The position numbers and the translations under genes were made by a program. Below, in pieces: positions 26,135 to 39,512 of a stretch of 64,000 bases of DNA. The DNA is taken from the NCBI GenBank assembly GCA_037013685.1, contig CM072892.1:19225501-19289500 (forward strand), given 5' to 3'. The stretch comes from Acridotheres tristis (Eukaryota; Chordata; Aves; Passeriformes; Sturnidae). The notes below the pieces were generated by a model. It was not told the DNA's origin. It searched no databases and worked only from the letters and a program-made list of their open reading frames with translations. Numbering within the stretch: the first letter of the stretch is position 1; each line of letters starts with the position of its first letter.

Positions 26135-28261
26135 ACACATAAGCAAAGAGAATATTTCAAAGATTATTTAATAGGAAAAAAAATTGGTCCAGTTGACTAA
26201 AGGACAGGTGTTCCTCAGGTTCCCTTAGATTCCCCAGAAACTTAAAATTTCCTCAAGGTTACCATTCAGCTCCACAGGAACACAGCCAAACGTGGCAGAC
26301 TGAGATGCAGAGAAACCTGAAGACTTCTTACCTGATAGAGCACAAGGAACAAACAGATCTTGGGAAAATAAGCACCTCCATGTATTTTGTCACCCTTGCT
26401 TTTCCTCTAAAACAACTAGAACTTCCAAGTGTCATAAAAATAAATATTAATGCATTTTTCAAGCACATTAGTACTAAAATCAAGCCTAAGTGTTTCCTCC
26501 ATTCAATAGAGAGAAAAGGGCTTTTCTGTGAGAAATTTCTGCAGAAAGTTATTTTGTAAAAGACAGTATAAACCCCAGAAGGTTAATGTCTCTTAGCATC
26601 AGCCTTCACTGAGAATACCAGCAGCAATGAAACTGTTAATGTAACTGAGGGTAGTGGCAAATAGAAATTCAGGTTAAAATAGATGCAACATTATTCTAAC
26701 TTATGGCAAATAAATTCCCATGTGATATAAGTTGTTTAAAACTATTTAGTATGATTCCTAACCATACTACTTATATTTAAAAAACAATAAATTAAAAAAA
26801 AACCTGAGAAAACTTTGAAAATTAGGAGCTTAAGTGGTTTCTCAAAACACTGGAACAGATTAATCGTATTATTTCTAGTAAGATTAAAAAGGATAGGAGA
26901 TTAGTAGCAGTTGGTGTGGGCTTATCAGGAGGAGATTGTGGCAAATCAATCCAAATTCCTTACACAATCTGTTATACTAAAAATAAAGAAGAAAGATTAG
27001 TTGCTTTAAACTTGAGTTTCAACAACCCTCTGTCATTGCTTCTGACAGTATTTCGAAGAGTGTGCCAAGAGACCTATATGAAGGTGTCAGGTAGATCCCA
27101 CATGTGCTGCAAAACCACAGTCACTTGGTAGCTACCAGTTGTAAAGAAATATCAAATTAGACGAGGTATTAGTTAGAGCCCCAGACACCTCTATTCTGAG
27201 CTTGGTGCACCTTCATTTTATCTTTAATAACTTGAATGATTGAATAGATAGTCCTCTGATTATTTTTGCAGGCAGTGCACAAGGAGAAAGCAAGGAATCT
27301 GAGAGAATTTTCATTTCAAATAATCCTGACAAACTGCACAAGACAAAAGATTGCATACATGAAGAGGAACAAACAGTAAGCTATTTTTAAAACATCACCA
27401 GCAAGAATACTACCAGATTTTTCTTTCACCTTTTTTTCTTTAATAACTTATTTTCTCCAATAACTTTTTTTCTTATTCCAAGGAGTTTCTATTGCTCACA
27501 ATCTCATCTGTAGAAATAGTCCTAGTGAAATTGCCTTCTTTGAAATATACTTATCTGTGTCATTAACATCAATGAATTCTCACTTGCCTTTAAGGGGCAG
27601 AGAAACTCACCTTTAAATACAAAAAGACTGTGTAATTTATAGCAAACTACAGTCAGAAGGAGTAGTTACTTTGTCTCTTGTCCACAGAAAAGACAGTCTA
27701 AAACATTTTTCCCTCCTGGGGTTTGACTATATGAGATTTTAAAATTACTATTATTATTATAATCTTTTAAAATTATTATTGTTGTTATATTTTTCATCTG
27801 CCTTTCAAAGAACTTCAAAAGCAAAAATGGAGGGAAAAAGAAAGGACGACACTTGGCTATTATTCCAGTAGTGGTATGCTAATGGAAAAATGTTCAGTAA
27901 AAATAAACTCCAGAAATTAATTACCAAGAATAAAGGTGAATAGGCTTGACACTGGGTAAAAGGGTAGCATTAGCTTGCTCTCCTGACATAGTCAGTCAAT
28001 ATACTGTCAATTCTAGGACAGCAGAACATTTGAAACTCAGGATAATTAACCATGACATTTTAGGTGTCAATTTGAATAAAGCATGCTATGCAAATAACCC
28101 CTAAATTTGAAGAAAAGCCTTGCAAAGTTTGGGCTGGTTTGCATCATCAGTAAGTAAAAACACACTTGTGGGTTTTTAATAGTGTTTGGGGTGCTTGATT
28201 TTATGGGGTTTTTAACCCAGAAAGTGTCGTGAATTTCTATTAAAAATTCAAAGCCAACTGT

Positions 28262-28640
28262 ACCACAGTTGTTTCTCAGTCATTTGTCCAAACTCCTTTT
28301 AAAAGTCTCCAAGGCAGGTTCCACATCCTCCACAGATAATATGTTCCAGTGTTCCAAAACTTACATAATTCCTCTCTGAACTTCAAGCTCATAATCTGAA
28401 ATCTATTGTCTTAACCATTGTCATTATGAAGAGCATTTATTTATTTTTCTCTGGCATCCATTCTTAGTCCAAATACTTTTCCGTCTTCCCCTGTATCTTC
28501 CATTCTTAGGTCTGAGCAGTCTGGATCCTTCAATTTCCTGTGTAGGGTGTGTTTTCTAAACATCTAACTCTTCCTGGTTTTGCTCATGACTCTCTCCTGA
28601 TCCAAACTGTAGTGTCTTGCACCCCAGCAGGGCGTGAGGA
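28262..28640 (-). mobile_element. Old, strongly diverged CR1-like fragment
   Basis: Order of motifs matches CR1 on the minus strand: 'ccttttaaaagtctccaagg', 'ggttccacatcctcc', 'tgttccagtgttcc', and later 'gactctctcctgatccaaac'. Many substitutions and gaps indicate an old copy. Confidence 0.55.
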
Positions 28641-28731
28641 GAGCCCAGTAGTGTAGCCCAGTCTATAAAAAATTATCTTTTTGCTTGCCCATAAAAAGGT
28701 CTATTTTTCACCAAAGTCTTCAAATCTGTAC

Positions 28732-28777
28732 TGGGAGTGTTGTTTCCTGCTGCACTATTCTCTTGGGCAGAAATACT
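28732..28777 (-). CDS. Candidate exon 18 (15 codons plus 1 nt), weak donor
   Basis: Good acceptor gactttttgtccacag, then SISAQENSAAGNNTP in phase 0. The donor CCCA|GTACAG is weak and was chosen to leave in phase 1, as exon 19 needs. A second good acceptor (gttcaatttttag) lies 36 nt upstream. The frame runs open to about 28673. Confidence 0.38.
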
Positions 28778-29330
28778 CTGTGGACAAAAAGTCACTGCTG
28801 GATTCCTAAAAATTGAACAAAAATCTACCCCCTGACAGAGACAGCCCTTTAATTTTTCTGCCAGGCACCTCAAGGGATGTCTCCAATATCTGATATGAAT
28901 GAGGTTATTTTTCACTCTACCTGATCCTGTACCCCAAGAGTGTCTCATCATACTCATCATGCAAATGTAGACAGATAAGAAAATACAAAAATGACAGGCT
29001 GTCATTATTAATTTTAAGAATTTTCCTTATATAAGTTGTGCCTTATAAATTCTATTTATTTTAGGAATAATTAGTGCATCTTTTATGGTTTTGGGTCTCT
29101 TGATCCTCTTGGACATAAGCTATGCCTGAAAGTTGCCCAGAGCCTAAAAGTTTATTATGACTTGTATGCCTGTAAACAGATGTCCATACAGGTATAACAG
29201 TTTTTAATATACTTGATTAAAAAAAAAAAAATAGAAATAAAAAAGTGAAGTCATGTGCCTGTCTCCCTTCCCAAAAAATTTATACTCTGGAGAACTGAAC
29301 TTTTGCTGATATATATATATGTGGGTGTGT

Positions 29331-29376
<46 letters not shown>

Positions 29377-30288
29377 ATAAGAGGTCTCATTCAAACTGAT
29401 GTCCTGAAACACTACTAGAACCTTGTGCTTTGTAGAGGAAAGTTTCCTGTATGACCATCCAGGAGGCACTCTGTCAGCCACACTTGCACCCAACTTTCAC
29501 TGCTGGGACCAAATTCCCTTCACAGTGTGTGGTTCCAGTGACCCAACAGGTGCTCTGCTTGACCTCCTACACACCCTCTCCTCACACAGTCAGACAAGGA
29601 TCTGTTGCCACCTCAGCCCCAGGTTTCCCAAAGCAGAGCTTCAGACCTCTGGATCCTTAAAATTATTTAATCATGGTGCAACAGCAGAATAACAGCTTGA
29701 GCTAGCTCTGAGGATGGACCCTGAACAAAGGACAGCCTGGGCTGTTATCCCCTCACAGTCTAAGCATGTGAAAGCCTGTGGTCACTGGCTCCTGCCGTGT
29801 CTCTGAGTGTTTGGTCACCTGGCTGGTCACCCTGTACCTTTTGTTAAGCAAAGAGTCAGAATCAGCTCACGGCCTCTTGCCTTGGCTCCCCCCATGAAGA
29901 GCTCAATCTGCAATTTGCACTGCAGAAGCCAACCGAGCTCCCTGCACTAATTAATTCCTCAACTGCATTTTCTAGCAGATATTTCAAAACCAAGACATTT
30001 CTTTTTTATTTACACTTTGCAGCAAGATATCAAATATCCCTTAAAATATCCCCAAAGACTTATGGTCCAATATTAGTTTCTTGATCGGCATTTCTGTTCT
30101 GAGGTATAAGAAGAATCTGCAGTTAAAATGAGCTAACCTAAACTCATGAAGTTGTTTATTTCATTTAGCATAATCACCATGACATCAGGCCATTCACATG
30201 TTTGCACTTTCTTAAACCAGCAGGTATACCAGTACAATAGGAACCTATCTCCTTGGAAGATGTTTATAAAGTTACTCTGTTTACTCAC
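28778..30288. other. Intron between exons 17 and 18
   Basis: Holds a TG/CA microsatellite (29321-29374) and next to it about 540 bp that is clearly richer in G+C (29420-29960) with no recognised gene or element. Confidence 0.5.
29321..29374. repeat. (GT)n microsatellite
   Basis: Interrupted GT units then 21 pure GT units (29333-29374), preceded by a short (AT)n run. Likely length-polymorphic. Confidence 0.97.
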
Positions 30289-30372
30289 CTGAAACCTACA
30301 GAAAAAGTGTCTACAACACAGACAGGCAGCTAGGAACACATTTCTGAGTTTATAGTTACAGCTCTCCATTTC
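30289..30372 (-). CDS. Candidate exon 17 (28 codons)
   Basis: The donor TTTCAG|GTGAGT is perfect. Acceptor atacactttgttctag gives a phase 0 to 0 frame containing NYKLRNVFLAACLCCRHFF. Other acceptors inside (for example ctgtctgtgttgtag) would make a 22-nt exon instead, so the 5' edge is uncertain. Confidence 0.45.
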
Positions 30373-31285
30373 CTAGAACAAAGTGTATTCCCTGCTGAAA
30401 ATTAGAATTGCTTTTCCACCTTTCAGTAATACTAAAATTTTCCTTTATTTTACTTTCAAAAACCCAATCCTTGCAAAAATGCATAACATATGAAATTAAC
30501 AGCCTACATTTGGATTAAGATTATGTATTCATACAAAAACAATTACTCATTAACATTTTTGCTCTCCAGTTCCTTGCCATCTTCAAGTTTTACAGCCCCA
30601 GAGCCTTCCAAATCTCAGTCCAGGGCTGTGCACACTTGAAACAAGTGCATTAAATAGAAGAAGGGGCAGAGCTTTGGCTAAATGTCCTTATTTGCTGAAA
30701 TGAAAGAGATTCAATAGTCATAAATTTTATAGTAAGGAGGAAGCAGGAGGGGAATTTCATGACAGAAGTGTATCTTGACCACAGTGCTGCATCAAGTCGT
30801 GGTCAGGGCAGTGTTGTTATTTCACCCACAACAGAAAAAATCATCCAGTAAAATTTGACCAATATCCCCTCCCTCCTTCTATTTTATTTCACATCTATAT
30901 CTGAAGTACCTGTCATCCAAATAAAAATACTACATCAATTAAAGATTGTAGCTTTGAACAATTGATAGCTTGGCACCTCAAGGTAATATGAGCTTAAAGG
31001 CAAACCATGATTCACTATATGTGAATTGAATCATACAACAGAAAAAAGGAAATTAAAAGATTTTAGCTAATACTCTACTTTTACTAACAGACGTATTTAG
31101 CAAAGGAGCCTAAAAAGAAAGTTAGTGTGTTTTATAATCATTACTTCAAATACTTCTTTCTGAAATTCCATTATGTCCCTGGAAGATTATCACTGCATTA
31201 TGTGTTTACACACAATCATCCTTGTGAATAATTCTTTGCTATTCAGTACTTTTTCTCTCACTGAAGCAAAATCTCTAACAAGTTT

Positions 31286-31334
31286 CACAGCACAAATAAA
31301 TGTGTTTCATTTGTGCTGTGTGATCAGCACAAAT
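31286..31334. other. Three-arm inverted repeat, two mutually exclusive hairpins
   Basis: CACAGCACAAAT (31286-31297) pairs with ATTTGTGCTGTG (31309-31320) over 12 bp. The first 10 bases of that middle arm also pair with CAGCACAAAT (31325-31334). The middle arm can therefore join only one side at a time. Confidence 0.92.
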
Positions 31335-32858
31335 AGTCCAGGTTCCTTCACTCAAAATTTGTAAGCACATTTTAAAACAGCTCTACATGACACCTGCTAA
31401 TTAGGAATGTACAGTTGCACTTAGTTAAAGGTTTCTCTAGGTATGAGATGTTCCTTTAACAAACTCCTGAGATAAAACAACACTCCAATCTTTGCAGCTT
31501 CTAAGAGACGAGAAATGCTAAAGATCAAATATTAGGTTTTCAGATGGTTAGATGGTGACATGATACCAGAAATCATTAAAAAATTGAACAAACTGGAGAG
31601 AGTGGGACAGGAAAAAACAAAAAAAGGGACAGGGGTTGGCCCTGTTTAAAGGACAACTTTATCTACAAGAATAAACCAAAACAAACCAGGTGTATCTTCA
31701 AAGCAATTGTCTGGAACAGCAAGGTTGAAATAAGGGAAAATTTTTAAAAACTGAAACGATGGGGAAAGCAACAGCAGAAAACATTGTGATAACAGATAAT
31801 GGAAATAAATAAATGAACTGATTTTAGACTGAGACATATGTAGGTAAACTGTAATTATGGAGATTGAAATCTGATCACTAAGGAGGGACTGGTTTGCTGG
31901 ACTGATCCAAAGGAGTGTGTAAAAAGTTCCATGGGAAAATGGATATCCCTCATGCTGCATGAGAGCATGTTAAACTTTTGTTGGGCAACAGATTAGAAGC
32001 TAGATTCTCAAAGTCTGCTAACTAAAAGACAACTCCTATTTTCTCTGGAACAGAAATAAATGCAATATAATCTCAGTTTTTGACATGAAAGTCCTTTCTG
32101 CTACAGTTTTTGGAAGGTGCATTGCAAGGTCAGTGAAATCAGTGTTCTCTCCAATGTACCATCAAAGTTTATTTTTAATTTGGGACTGGTGAATAAAGAT
32201 TTAATGGGATTTTAATGGCCTGTTGGACACACTTCAGTGTCCAGAGATGTGGCATCATATCCAGGAGTGTTGTTATCTAGATTAATTATCAATAGCAGGC
32301 AGTTATCATTAGACAGAAGTGAAAATGAAAGAGGTAGTAAATGAAATTTACTGGGCAGAGATGCTCAGAGATAAATAAATAACATCTGAGAAGTCACCAA
32401 TGGATACTTCAAAATCATTTTCCGTTTGATATTTTGCATTGCATCTGCCACTTCTTTTGCTGCTCCAAAATCTGTAGTGACTGAAATATTTCCCTTGCCA
32501 GCTAGTATACACTAAACTTCTTCTGCCTAATTGTAGCTCTACAACTATTTATTATATGCAAAATTAGTATCCAAACTTGGTTTTTAATGTCAGCAATGGG
32601 TTAATGTGAAATCTTGAGAAGACTGCATTGGCTCAACTAGTAAATATTTTATAATGTGATAAAGGACCCTTACTGATTAGTCTTTAACAAATGACAGTTA
32701 ATGTTTGAGTGTTTGATAAAGCCTACTGTAAATATGGGCTATCCTGAGTGATATACAATATCTTGAATGCGACCTAATGTCTAAAGAGTAGTTCCACTGA
32801 TGTAAATCATATGTGCTTTTATGCATTGTTGCACTTAAAAAAAAAATTCTTTAAGGTT

Positions 32859-32917
32859 TTTTGACTGTTCAAGACTTTTAGATAATCTAGAATTTATGGA
32901 TGTTTAAACAGTCAAAA
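32859..32917. other. 11-bp inverted repeat with a 37-nt loop
   Basis: TTTTGACTGTT (32859-32869) and AACAGTCAAAA (32907-32917) are perfect complements. The loop holds a further small foldback (TAGAT/ATCTA). Confidence 0.8.
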
Positions 32918-35167
32918 TTTAGCAATATTTGTCTTAAGATAGGCAAAGAACACTATTAAGAGGGAAAAGAAGTCAGGTAGTCATCCTCAAGAGGGGGAGA
33001 TCTATTGTGGGGGAAAAAAGTTATATCAGAATTAATGTAACTGCTTCATACTGTGCGAGCTTTCATTGCAGGACTTTAATAAAAAGAAAAATCACATATT
33101 CCACCTGTCTGTAAAAACATGGGCATACATGTGAAACTAATGAGACAATATTAAGTGGAAATAAAAAATTGATACTGTATTTACGCTCTTAAATATTCAA
33201 TCCTCACTTTCAAAATCTGGGTTATGTGTTCAGAACTTAACAAATGGTATTTAATTATGCGCCCTGCCTCTGTTTGTTCTGCTATCTCTCTGGAAAAGTA
33301 TTGAAGAACTACCTGCAACACAAACAGATAAAAATTTCATCAGTGGATCTCTGTGTAGTTTAACAACAATTCACTGAGACAAAAACTATCTTCTCCTTTT
33401 GCAATGTATACCCTACTTTAGATGGAATATGATAAATTGTTCCCTAAATACACAGAAGTTCAATGCTGCAGATCAGAGGAGGTATGCCAAGAAAATTAAA
33501 TGTCTTCCCAACCAGCAATTTGCTCAGAGTTTGAGGAACCTTCCCAAGAACACATCAGTCAGCACTTTGCTGCCAGCCTAACACAACTTTTCAGTTTTAT
33601 TTTTGTCTCAGTTAATACAAGGCTGTTGAAGACACTGAAGGCTAAGACTAGATCAGCCTGTAGCAAGGTTGGTGCAGAGTTATTTAAATTTTTCTTGCTT
33701 CTGTGCAGCAAAGAAGAACAGATGCACTAGATAAGCCAGAAATGTTTCTGAGCTAATATAAGGCAATTTATGGTTATAGAGCATTTTTCACTTAAGAATC
33801 TTAAAATTACTGTGCTAGTGCTAGGCTAAATCCAAAGCAAAAATTCATTTCCAGGTCCAGATTACCCAATTATGCCTTATATACCAAAGAGGATTTCAGA
33901 TACTAAAATCTATCAAACCCACCAAAACCTTAGTACTGAACAGAAACGGTTCATCTAATCCTTTTCTATGAGCAGTTCCTATCTTTGTGGTAATCTGAAA
34001 CAGCATAGCAGATCTGCAAACTCTTACAAGGCCATGTGTTTGACATCTGCTCTACTTTTTCATTACCAAATTCTTTTATGAATATGGCCCATTTAGTGTT
34101 TAAGAAAAGAAAAAGGACTATAAATAAATTCTGCCACTTATTTCCACTTTGCTGAGAGATGAAGATGGTTGACCTCCCAAGGATTCTATATAAATGCTGA
34201 TTTTATCTAGCAGCAGGCCCTTGACCTTGGTGAGGGTGACAATTACTCTGATCAAATGGATGAAAAAGGCTGACAGACAAAAAGGGACTTCTTCCACCAG
34301 AGATCAATAGGTCATCAAAAATGAGACATCAAAATGAACTATGCTAAGGAAATTTTGAATTTAAATGAAAAGGAAATCTAGAGCTAGGAATGAATAATTC
34401 AGATTAGTAAAGTGAAGAAAATTCCCTTTCTGCTTATTCACTTGTGTCTGCGAGTTTGCAATCCCGCGTCTCTGGCTTACTTCAGTTTTATTTCAAATAA
34501 AGTTATTTTATCAAGGAAAGACAACGTTAACAATGATTGTATACATGCACAAATGATCTTTTTAGAAATATAATTCAGTTATTTTGAATTATATTGTTTG
34601 TTTAATTAAGCTTTTTTGAAATAAATTATTATTTATATTTATATTTGCATTTATATTATATTTTTATATACAATCTTTTTTCAGTATCTGGTTCCTAAGT
34701 ACCTTTTAGCACAATTATGCATTATTTGTGCTGTTGGCAACTAAGATAAATTTCTTAACTAAAATGTATCTGGAAAATGTAGAAAACCTATTCTAGAAAT
34801 ACTGTAATGAAATCTAGCTTTCATTGAGTCTTTTTTATGCAGTTTATGTTGAAGTTACATTAGCTAGAGTCCTCTTTAAATTATACTATTTTCTCAGTAT
34901 TCAATATTTGTTACTTATAATCACTGATGGATTATTATTATTAACAAAAGCAATAACTCTTTTAGCTCATCAACATCATCAAGTTTATAACATCCCTGAA
35001 CTTAACATAGTTGGCTATGGAGAATATTGACTCCATTTACTCTGGAGAATATTCTAGGATGACAAGCAAGATAACTTCACCCTTTCTAAATTCCCTCCTT
35101 AGTATCTATAACGTATCAAATCTCTCTATGCTGCGAGTTGAAAGCAGAAGTCACTATACAATTTTAC

Positions 35168-35322
35168 GAAATAGCACAGTAAGAGCATATGTAGCTGGAA
35201 AGCAGTCAGGTTGGTGAGGAGAGTCTGCTTAGGGTTCCTTCTACAGACTCCCATCAAAAGAGCAATTAGAGATTTAGTCACAGCATGCTCTTTTCTGACC
35301 AGATCTTGCAGCTTCAGCAAAT
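35168..35322 (-). CDS. Candidate exon 16 (51 codons)
   Basis: Acceptor ttttctatgctgttaaacag is good. Only one frame is open (phase 1), reading LLKLQDLVRKEHAVTKSLIA and continuing with CRRNPKQTLLTNL. The donor TTC|GTAAAA (phase 0) is weak; the frame closes about 14 codons later. Confidence 0.75.
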
Positions 35323-36379
35323 CTGTTTAACAGCATAGAAAACTTTTTCATAGGTTACACACCGAAAATAGAACAGGGAGCAAGCTACCCACATGTATAC
35401 TTGGCTGTTGTACTAGAATTAGAAAGATAGTCTAGACTCACTAGAAAATATTCCTCTCATCATATTTAATCAATATTCCAGTGTCCATAAAATTGTCTGC
35501 CTGGTTCCTGGTTTCACTAAATATCTGTGTGTACAGTTCCTATTGGCACAGCTGGCTCTGGGTGTGAGAGAAACCTGTGTAGCAGCTGACGGCTTTTGAT
35601 GAATGAAGAAGAAAAATAACTCGAAGTATACTTAAAGAAACAAATATAAATACGGTTGAATATATGCTGAACTCAAAATACATATAATACAATAAAGGGG
35701 AAGTGAAATGGTCTTTAATTGTCTATTCTTCATATGAATTTTACAGCTCAATCCAGCAGGAACATGTATGTTAAAAGATACATTGAAATACCAAGGCAGG
35801 GAAAAGAATACAACTCTGTGTCAAGCAGCTTAGTAGTTTGCAGCAAATTAGCAAGGGATGAGGAATCACAATGGAGTAAATATATTCATGCAGCCAGCGG
35901 GCACTTTATCTCGATGCTTGTGGAGGTGCATTGACTGGTCTGTACTGTTTCTATGCACACATCAGGATTACAGAGCTGATTGCACTAATGGCAACTGATG
36001 CACACGTGGCTTTTCTGATTACATGGAATTTTACCTCTCAAGTGTCTTTTGTGTCATGTAGTCCATTGTGGTTTTGATTCACAAGCTTCAGTCTTTGTAT
36101 AATTCTTAGAGTGAATAAGTGAGGCATAAGTTACTTTTATGAATTTAATAAAGCAACACTCTAATTGCAGAAAGTTACACTCCAGCTAATATGCTGTCCT
36201 CAAATCATAGGCTTTGAATTTCAGTCTGGATTTCTCCCACTTCTTTCCAAAAGTTTGTGAAATAAATGAGAAAAGTTTACAGCCCTGAGAAACATCCCGT
36301 TAACCAAAATTCACTGAAGGTGATGTGAAATACATACAGCCACTTAAAAATTATGCTCCATGCTTGCATCAGAGACAAC
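35323..36379. other. Intron between exons 15 and 16
   Basis: AT-rich, 1.06 kb; no element recognised. Confidence 0.5.
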
Positions 36380-36459
36380 CTGAATATTTTATGTACTCTA
36401 TCCTTATACATTTCTCTTTTTGCCGTGTCATCCTCAAAGCACAGTTTACATAAAAAACC
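36380..36459 (-). CDS. Candidate exon 15 (26 codons)
   Basis: Acceptor gatgtatatatgtcag and donor ATTCAG|GTTGTC frame 80 nt. In phase 2 to 1 it reads VFYVNCALRMTRQKEK and CIRIEYIKYS, and both phases fit exons 14 and 16 exactly. A second frame is open too and runs further downstream, but breaks the phase chain. Confidence 0.72.
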
Positions 36460-37788
36460 CTGACATATATACATCATTCCTTCAATGTTCCAACAGCACA
36501 ATAAACAAAGTTTTGAAAACAGCAAGTAATTTTCATGCTTTCCTTAGACAGTCTGTATCTATGGTTGATTTATTACTAGATCTCCCACTCATTACAGATA
36601 CAGAAGGATACCAGATGCAGCTTCATCTAGAGTCATGATATGCTTTAAGAAAAGACCATTAGAGAACTCTCCCCAGCTTTCTTTCTATGTGGCATTTTGC
36701 TTTTCTGATTTATAATGGTCTTGTCCAACAAGTAATGGGACTGATGCTCACTTGCCTTGGTAAAAGGCTGTTTGAAAGACTGTAAAGTTAATTTATTGAA
36801 ATGTAATTAGCACTACTATTAATTTTTTTGCCACGTTACTGTCATCAGTTTTAATGCCACAGATTCAATTTACAACAAACTGAACAACATTGTTTGACAT
36901 TAGCGTTAATTCATCTGGTCTTCTCCCCCAATAAATCATACTGTAGGGACCTGAACACCAAGAGAGAGAGTGAGAGAAGATTATTTGAAATATATAACTA
37001 TATGTCCTTGATCTCATTCAACTCATTTACTTTAGCAAAGCCTGCCAATTTCCAGGCCTGAAAGTTGAACTCTGCTTAAACAGAGAACAAATGCAGTGGA
37101 TCCCACAGTAATTCAGGAATGCCTCTCCAGTTATGGTCTCAAAACTTAAATAGAAGGGTTTCTCTGCTAATTCAGGTATTCCCTATTGACCTTCCAGAGC
37201 ACCTCCAATCATTCCTATTATTCTGTACAAGTTTACCCCAGTGGGATCCACTTATCCATCAACTGAAATTTATACTAGTGGTTATTTAGTATGGTGGTGA
37301 TAATTTTAAAAAAAGACACCCTCTAGCACACCACAGGTTATTTGTCTGCCAAGTCTGACTTATTTGACTTTTTTATACTTTCATAGTATTCAAGAATGAA
37401 AAGGATTTTTTACAATTTTCTGAATAGCTCAAGAAAAGAATAAATATACTTTTAGGAAAATATCAGGTTTACTTCAGAAATTGATTTATTTCTAGTGTAA
37501 AAAAATTGTCTTCATTTTACAGACTGGCAGTAAGACACAGGGAGCCCAATACACAGATCCACAGAAATACCTGGATACTTAATCACCACCACAGAATCAT
37601 AGCCATTTGTAGAGTGCATTAGGCAGCATAAGTACTGCATAAGTAAGCAGAGTTTAAAATCTCACTATGAGAGTCACAACAGCAAATTAAATGTGTGAAG
37701 ATGCAGTAGTCTAATGGGCATTGAGAAAGCATCACCTAATACTCCTAGGTACCTAATCACCTACTACCTGAAAAACCCACCCAGTTAC
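36460..37788. other. Intron between exons 14 and 15
   Basis: AT-rich; no element or repeat of note. Confidence 0.5.
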
Positions 37789-38040
37789 CTCCATCCCTTC
37801 TCGTTGTAAATCACAGGAAAACCTAGTGTGCATATTCTTTGCATCGGGAGCAGAAAAAGAGAGTGAAAATCTTGTATGGCACTCCAGTTAGACAGTCTGA
37901 GCAGGAATTTTAAAAATTCTACTTCTGTAATTAGGCTCCAAAGCTTATGAAGAGTTTCCACTAGATTAGGCCTAAGGGATGCCTCAAGATCCCACAGAAA
38001 GGCTAGATCATGAGTGTTTAAGCTGTGAAGCATCCCACCA
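37789..38040 (-). CDS. Candidate exon 14 (83 codons, longest)
   Basis: A long pyrimidine tract ending ttccctactaaactag and a good donor GGAG|GTAACT enclose 252 nt, phase 2 to 2, open throughout. The text includes LNTHDLAFLWDLEASLRPNL, LWSLITEVEFLKFLLRL and a hydrophobic stretch SLFLLPMQRICTLGFPVIY. A second acceptor (gatgcttcacag) 17 nt inside gives the same phase. Strong evidence of coding. Confidence 0.85.
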
Positions 38041-39512
38041 CTAGTTTAGTAGGGAAAAAAGAGACATGTAGAAGATGTTTTCTGCAAGTTGGATGTCCCC
38101 AGTACTGCATCAGTACTGTTGTCCTCCAGATGAAGTAATGCAGATACTGTATAGAAAGAAGAAACAAGTGTTTGCAAAATCTTTAGTAATTATCTTTAGT
38201 TTTCTCTTCCCCAGTGCAAATCTGATTTCCATCGTTTATTCTCACATGATCTGGCTGCATCATTGAAAGAACCATCTCCCTGCTTCTAACATCTGGAGTT
38301 ACATTCCTATATTTCCTTACCTCACTAACACTTCATCTATTTTCTGAATTTCTGTTATGAAATCTTTTCTCAGTTGCATTCTCCATCCCTCTGTTTCTCT
38401 TATTTTCTACCAATTTCATTTTGTTCAGTCCCTGCACAGCAACTGCTAGCTGCAAAGGCACATTTCAGAGCATAAAGAAAGCAAGTGGGTTTTTTTCAGG
38501 ATTTTCTCTTGTTTCTATATGCATGTATACAAAGCTGCCTTTATTCATTTACCTGTATTTAAAAACACATGCTGACAAATCAACGTCTATAAAAAAAAAA
38601 AAAAGGCTTAGGAGACTTCTGTACCCCTATCACAACACTTACACACATTTCTCCCACTATGAAATATGTGTGTAGGTTTCCACACATACATATGGTTATA
38701 GAAAATTCAAAACTGTCACAATTAACTTATTGTGTACTTTAACTTTTATGATATACATATCAATAAAGCCTATGTCACAGCAGTTAAAAAAAGAGAAAAT
38801 CCAAGAACTTTCAAGAAAAAAAAATCCAAACTAAAATAATAAAATTAATACCCCTCAAGATGACCATTTAAAATAAAAAAAATAAAACAACAAAAAAAAA
38901 TTGGCACAATTGTATGTACAAATTTTTATTTAGGTGCAATTTCAACATTACTTAAGTGAAAGTGTATTTGATTGCATTTGGAAAATGTTTCCTGAAAATT
39001 ACTCTCTTTCTTTAGAAATAGTATGATATACGGTCAAAATGAGAGAAGAATGAGGGGGTTTGGAGAATACATTTGAAAATTGCTCTATCAATATATTTTA
39101 ATAAGTACTTAAACCTACGTTTGAGCTGCATTGTTTATTTAAGTGCCACATTAAATTTTTTTAAGTGTTGGGTTGTTCAGCTATGCAAACACTCAAGATC
39201 AGGTTCATTTTTTAAAGAAAATGGAAGTGATTCTTGTTTTTATGCTCTGAAGAGATAACCGGGAAAATGCAAGTAAAAGAAGAGAAACAATAGATATTAA
39301 AATTCAGGGAAACATGAGGCTTTAGATGTAGATATTCATTAAAAATGTCGACAGTAAGTGACAACTATGCTTTAAAAATAAAAGGATAAATTTCAGGATG
39401 CATAGGACTACAAAAGAAAATTTGGGGGACCATTATAATTCCTTTCTCTAGTTAATGACTGACCCCAGACACGTCGTTTTTCATCAATGCAACAAAACTG
39501 GTTACCAGATAC
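38041..39512. other. Intron between exons 13 and 14
   Basis: AT-rich with poly(A) runs (38591-38604 and 38808-38901). No element body recognised. Confidence 0.5.
38591..38604. repeat. Poly(A)14
   Basis: Homopolymer run; no retroposon body upstream that I recognise. Confidence 0.9.

Larger units (their letters stand above)
25558..28731. other. Intron between exons 18 and 19
   Basis: Contains an old, diverged CR1 piece (28262-28640), a poly(T)18 run (26117-26134) and an imperfect ATT/GTT repeat (27748-27788). The rest is AT-rich. Confidence 0.5.
30373..35167. other. Intron between exons 16 and 17
   Basis: AT-rich. Contains a three-arm inverted repeat (31286-31334) and an 11-bp inverted repeat (32859-32917). 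A 104-codon minus-strand open frame near 31646-31960 lacks supporting splice sites. Confidence 0.5.

Noticed and set aside
31646..31960. Minus-strand open frame of 104 codons
   Set aside because: No acceptor or donor that fits the phase chain; composition looks like chance reading of T-rich DNA.
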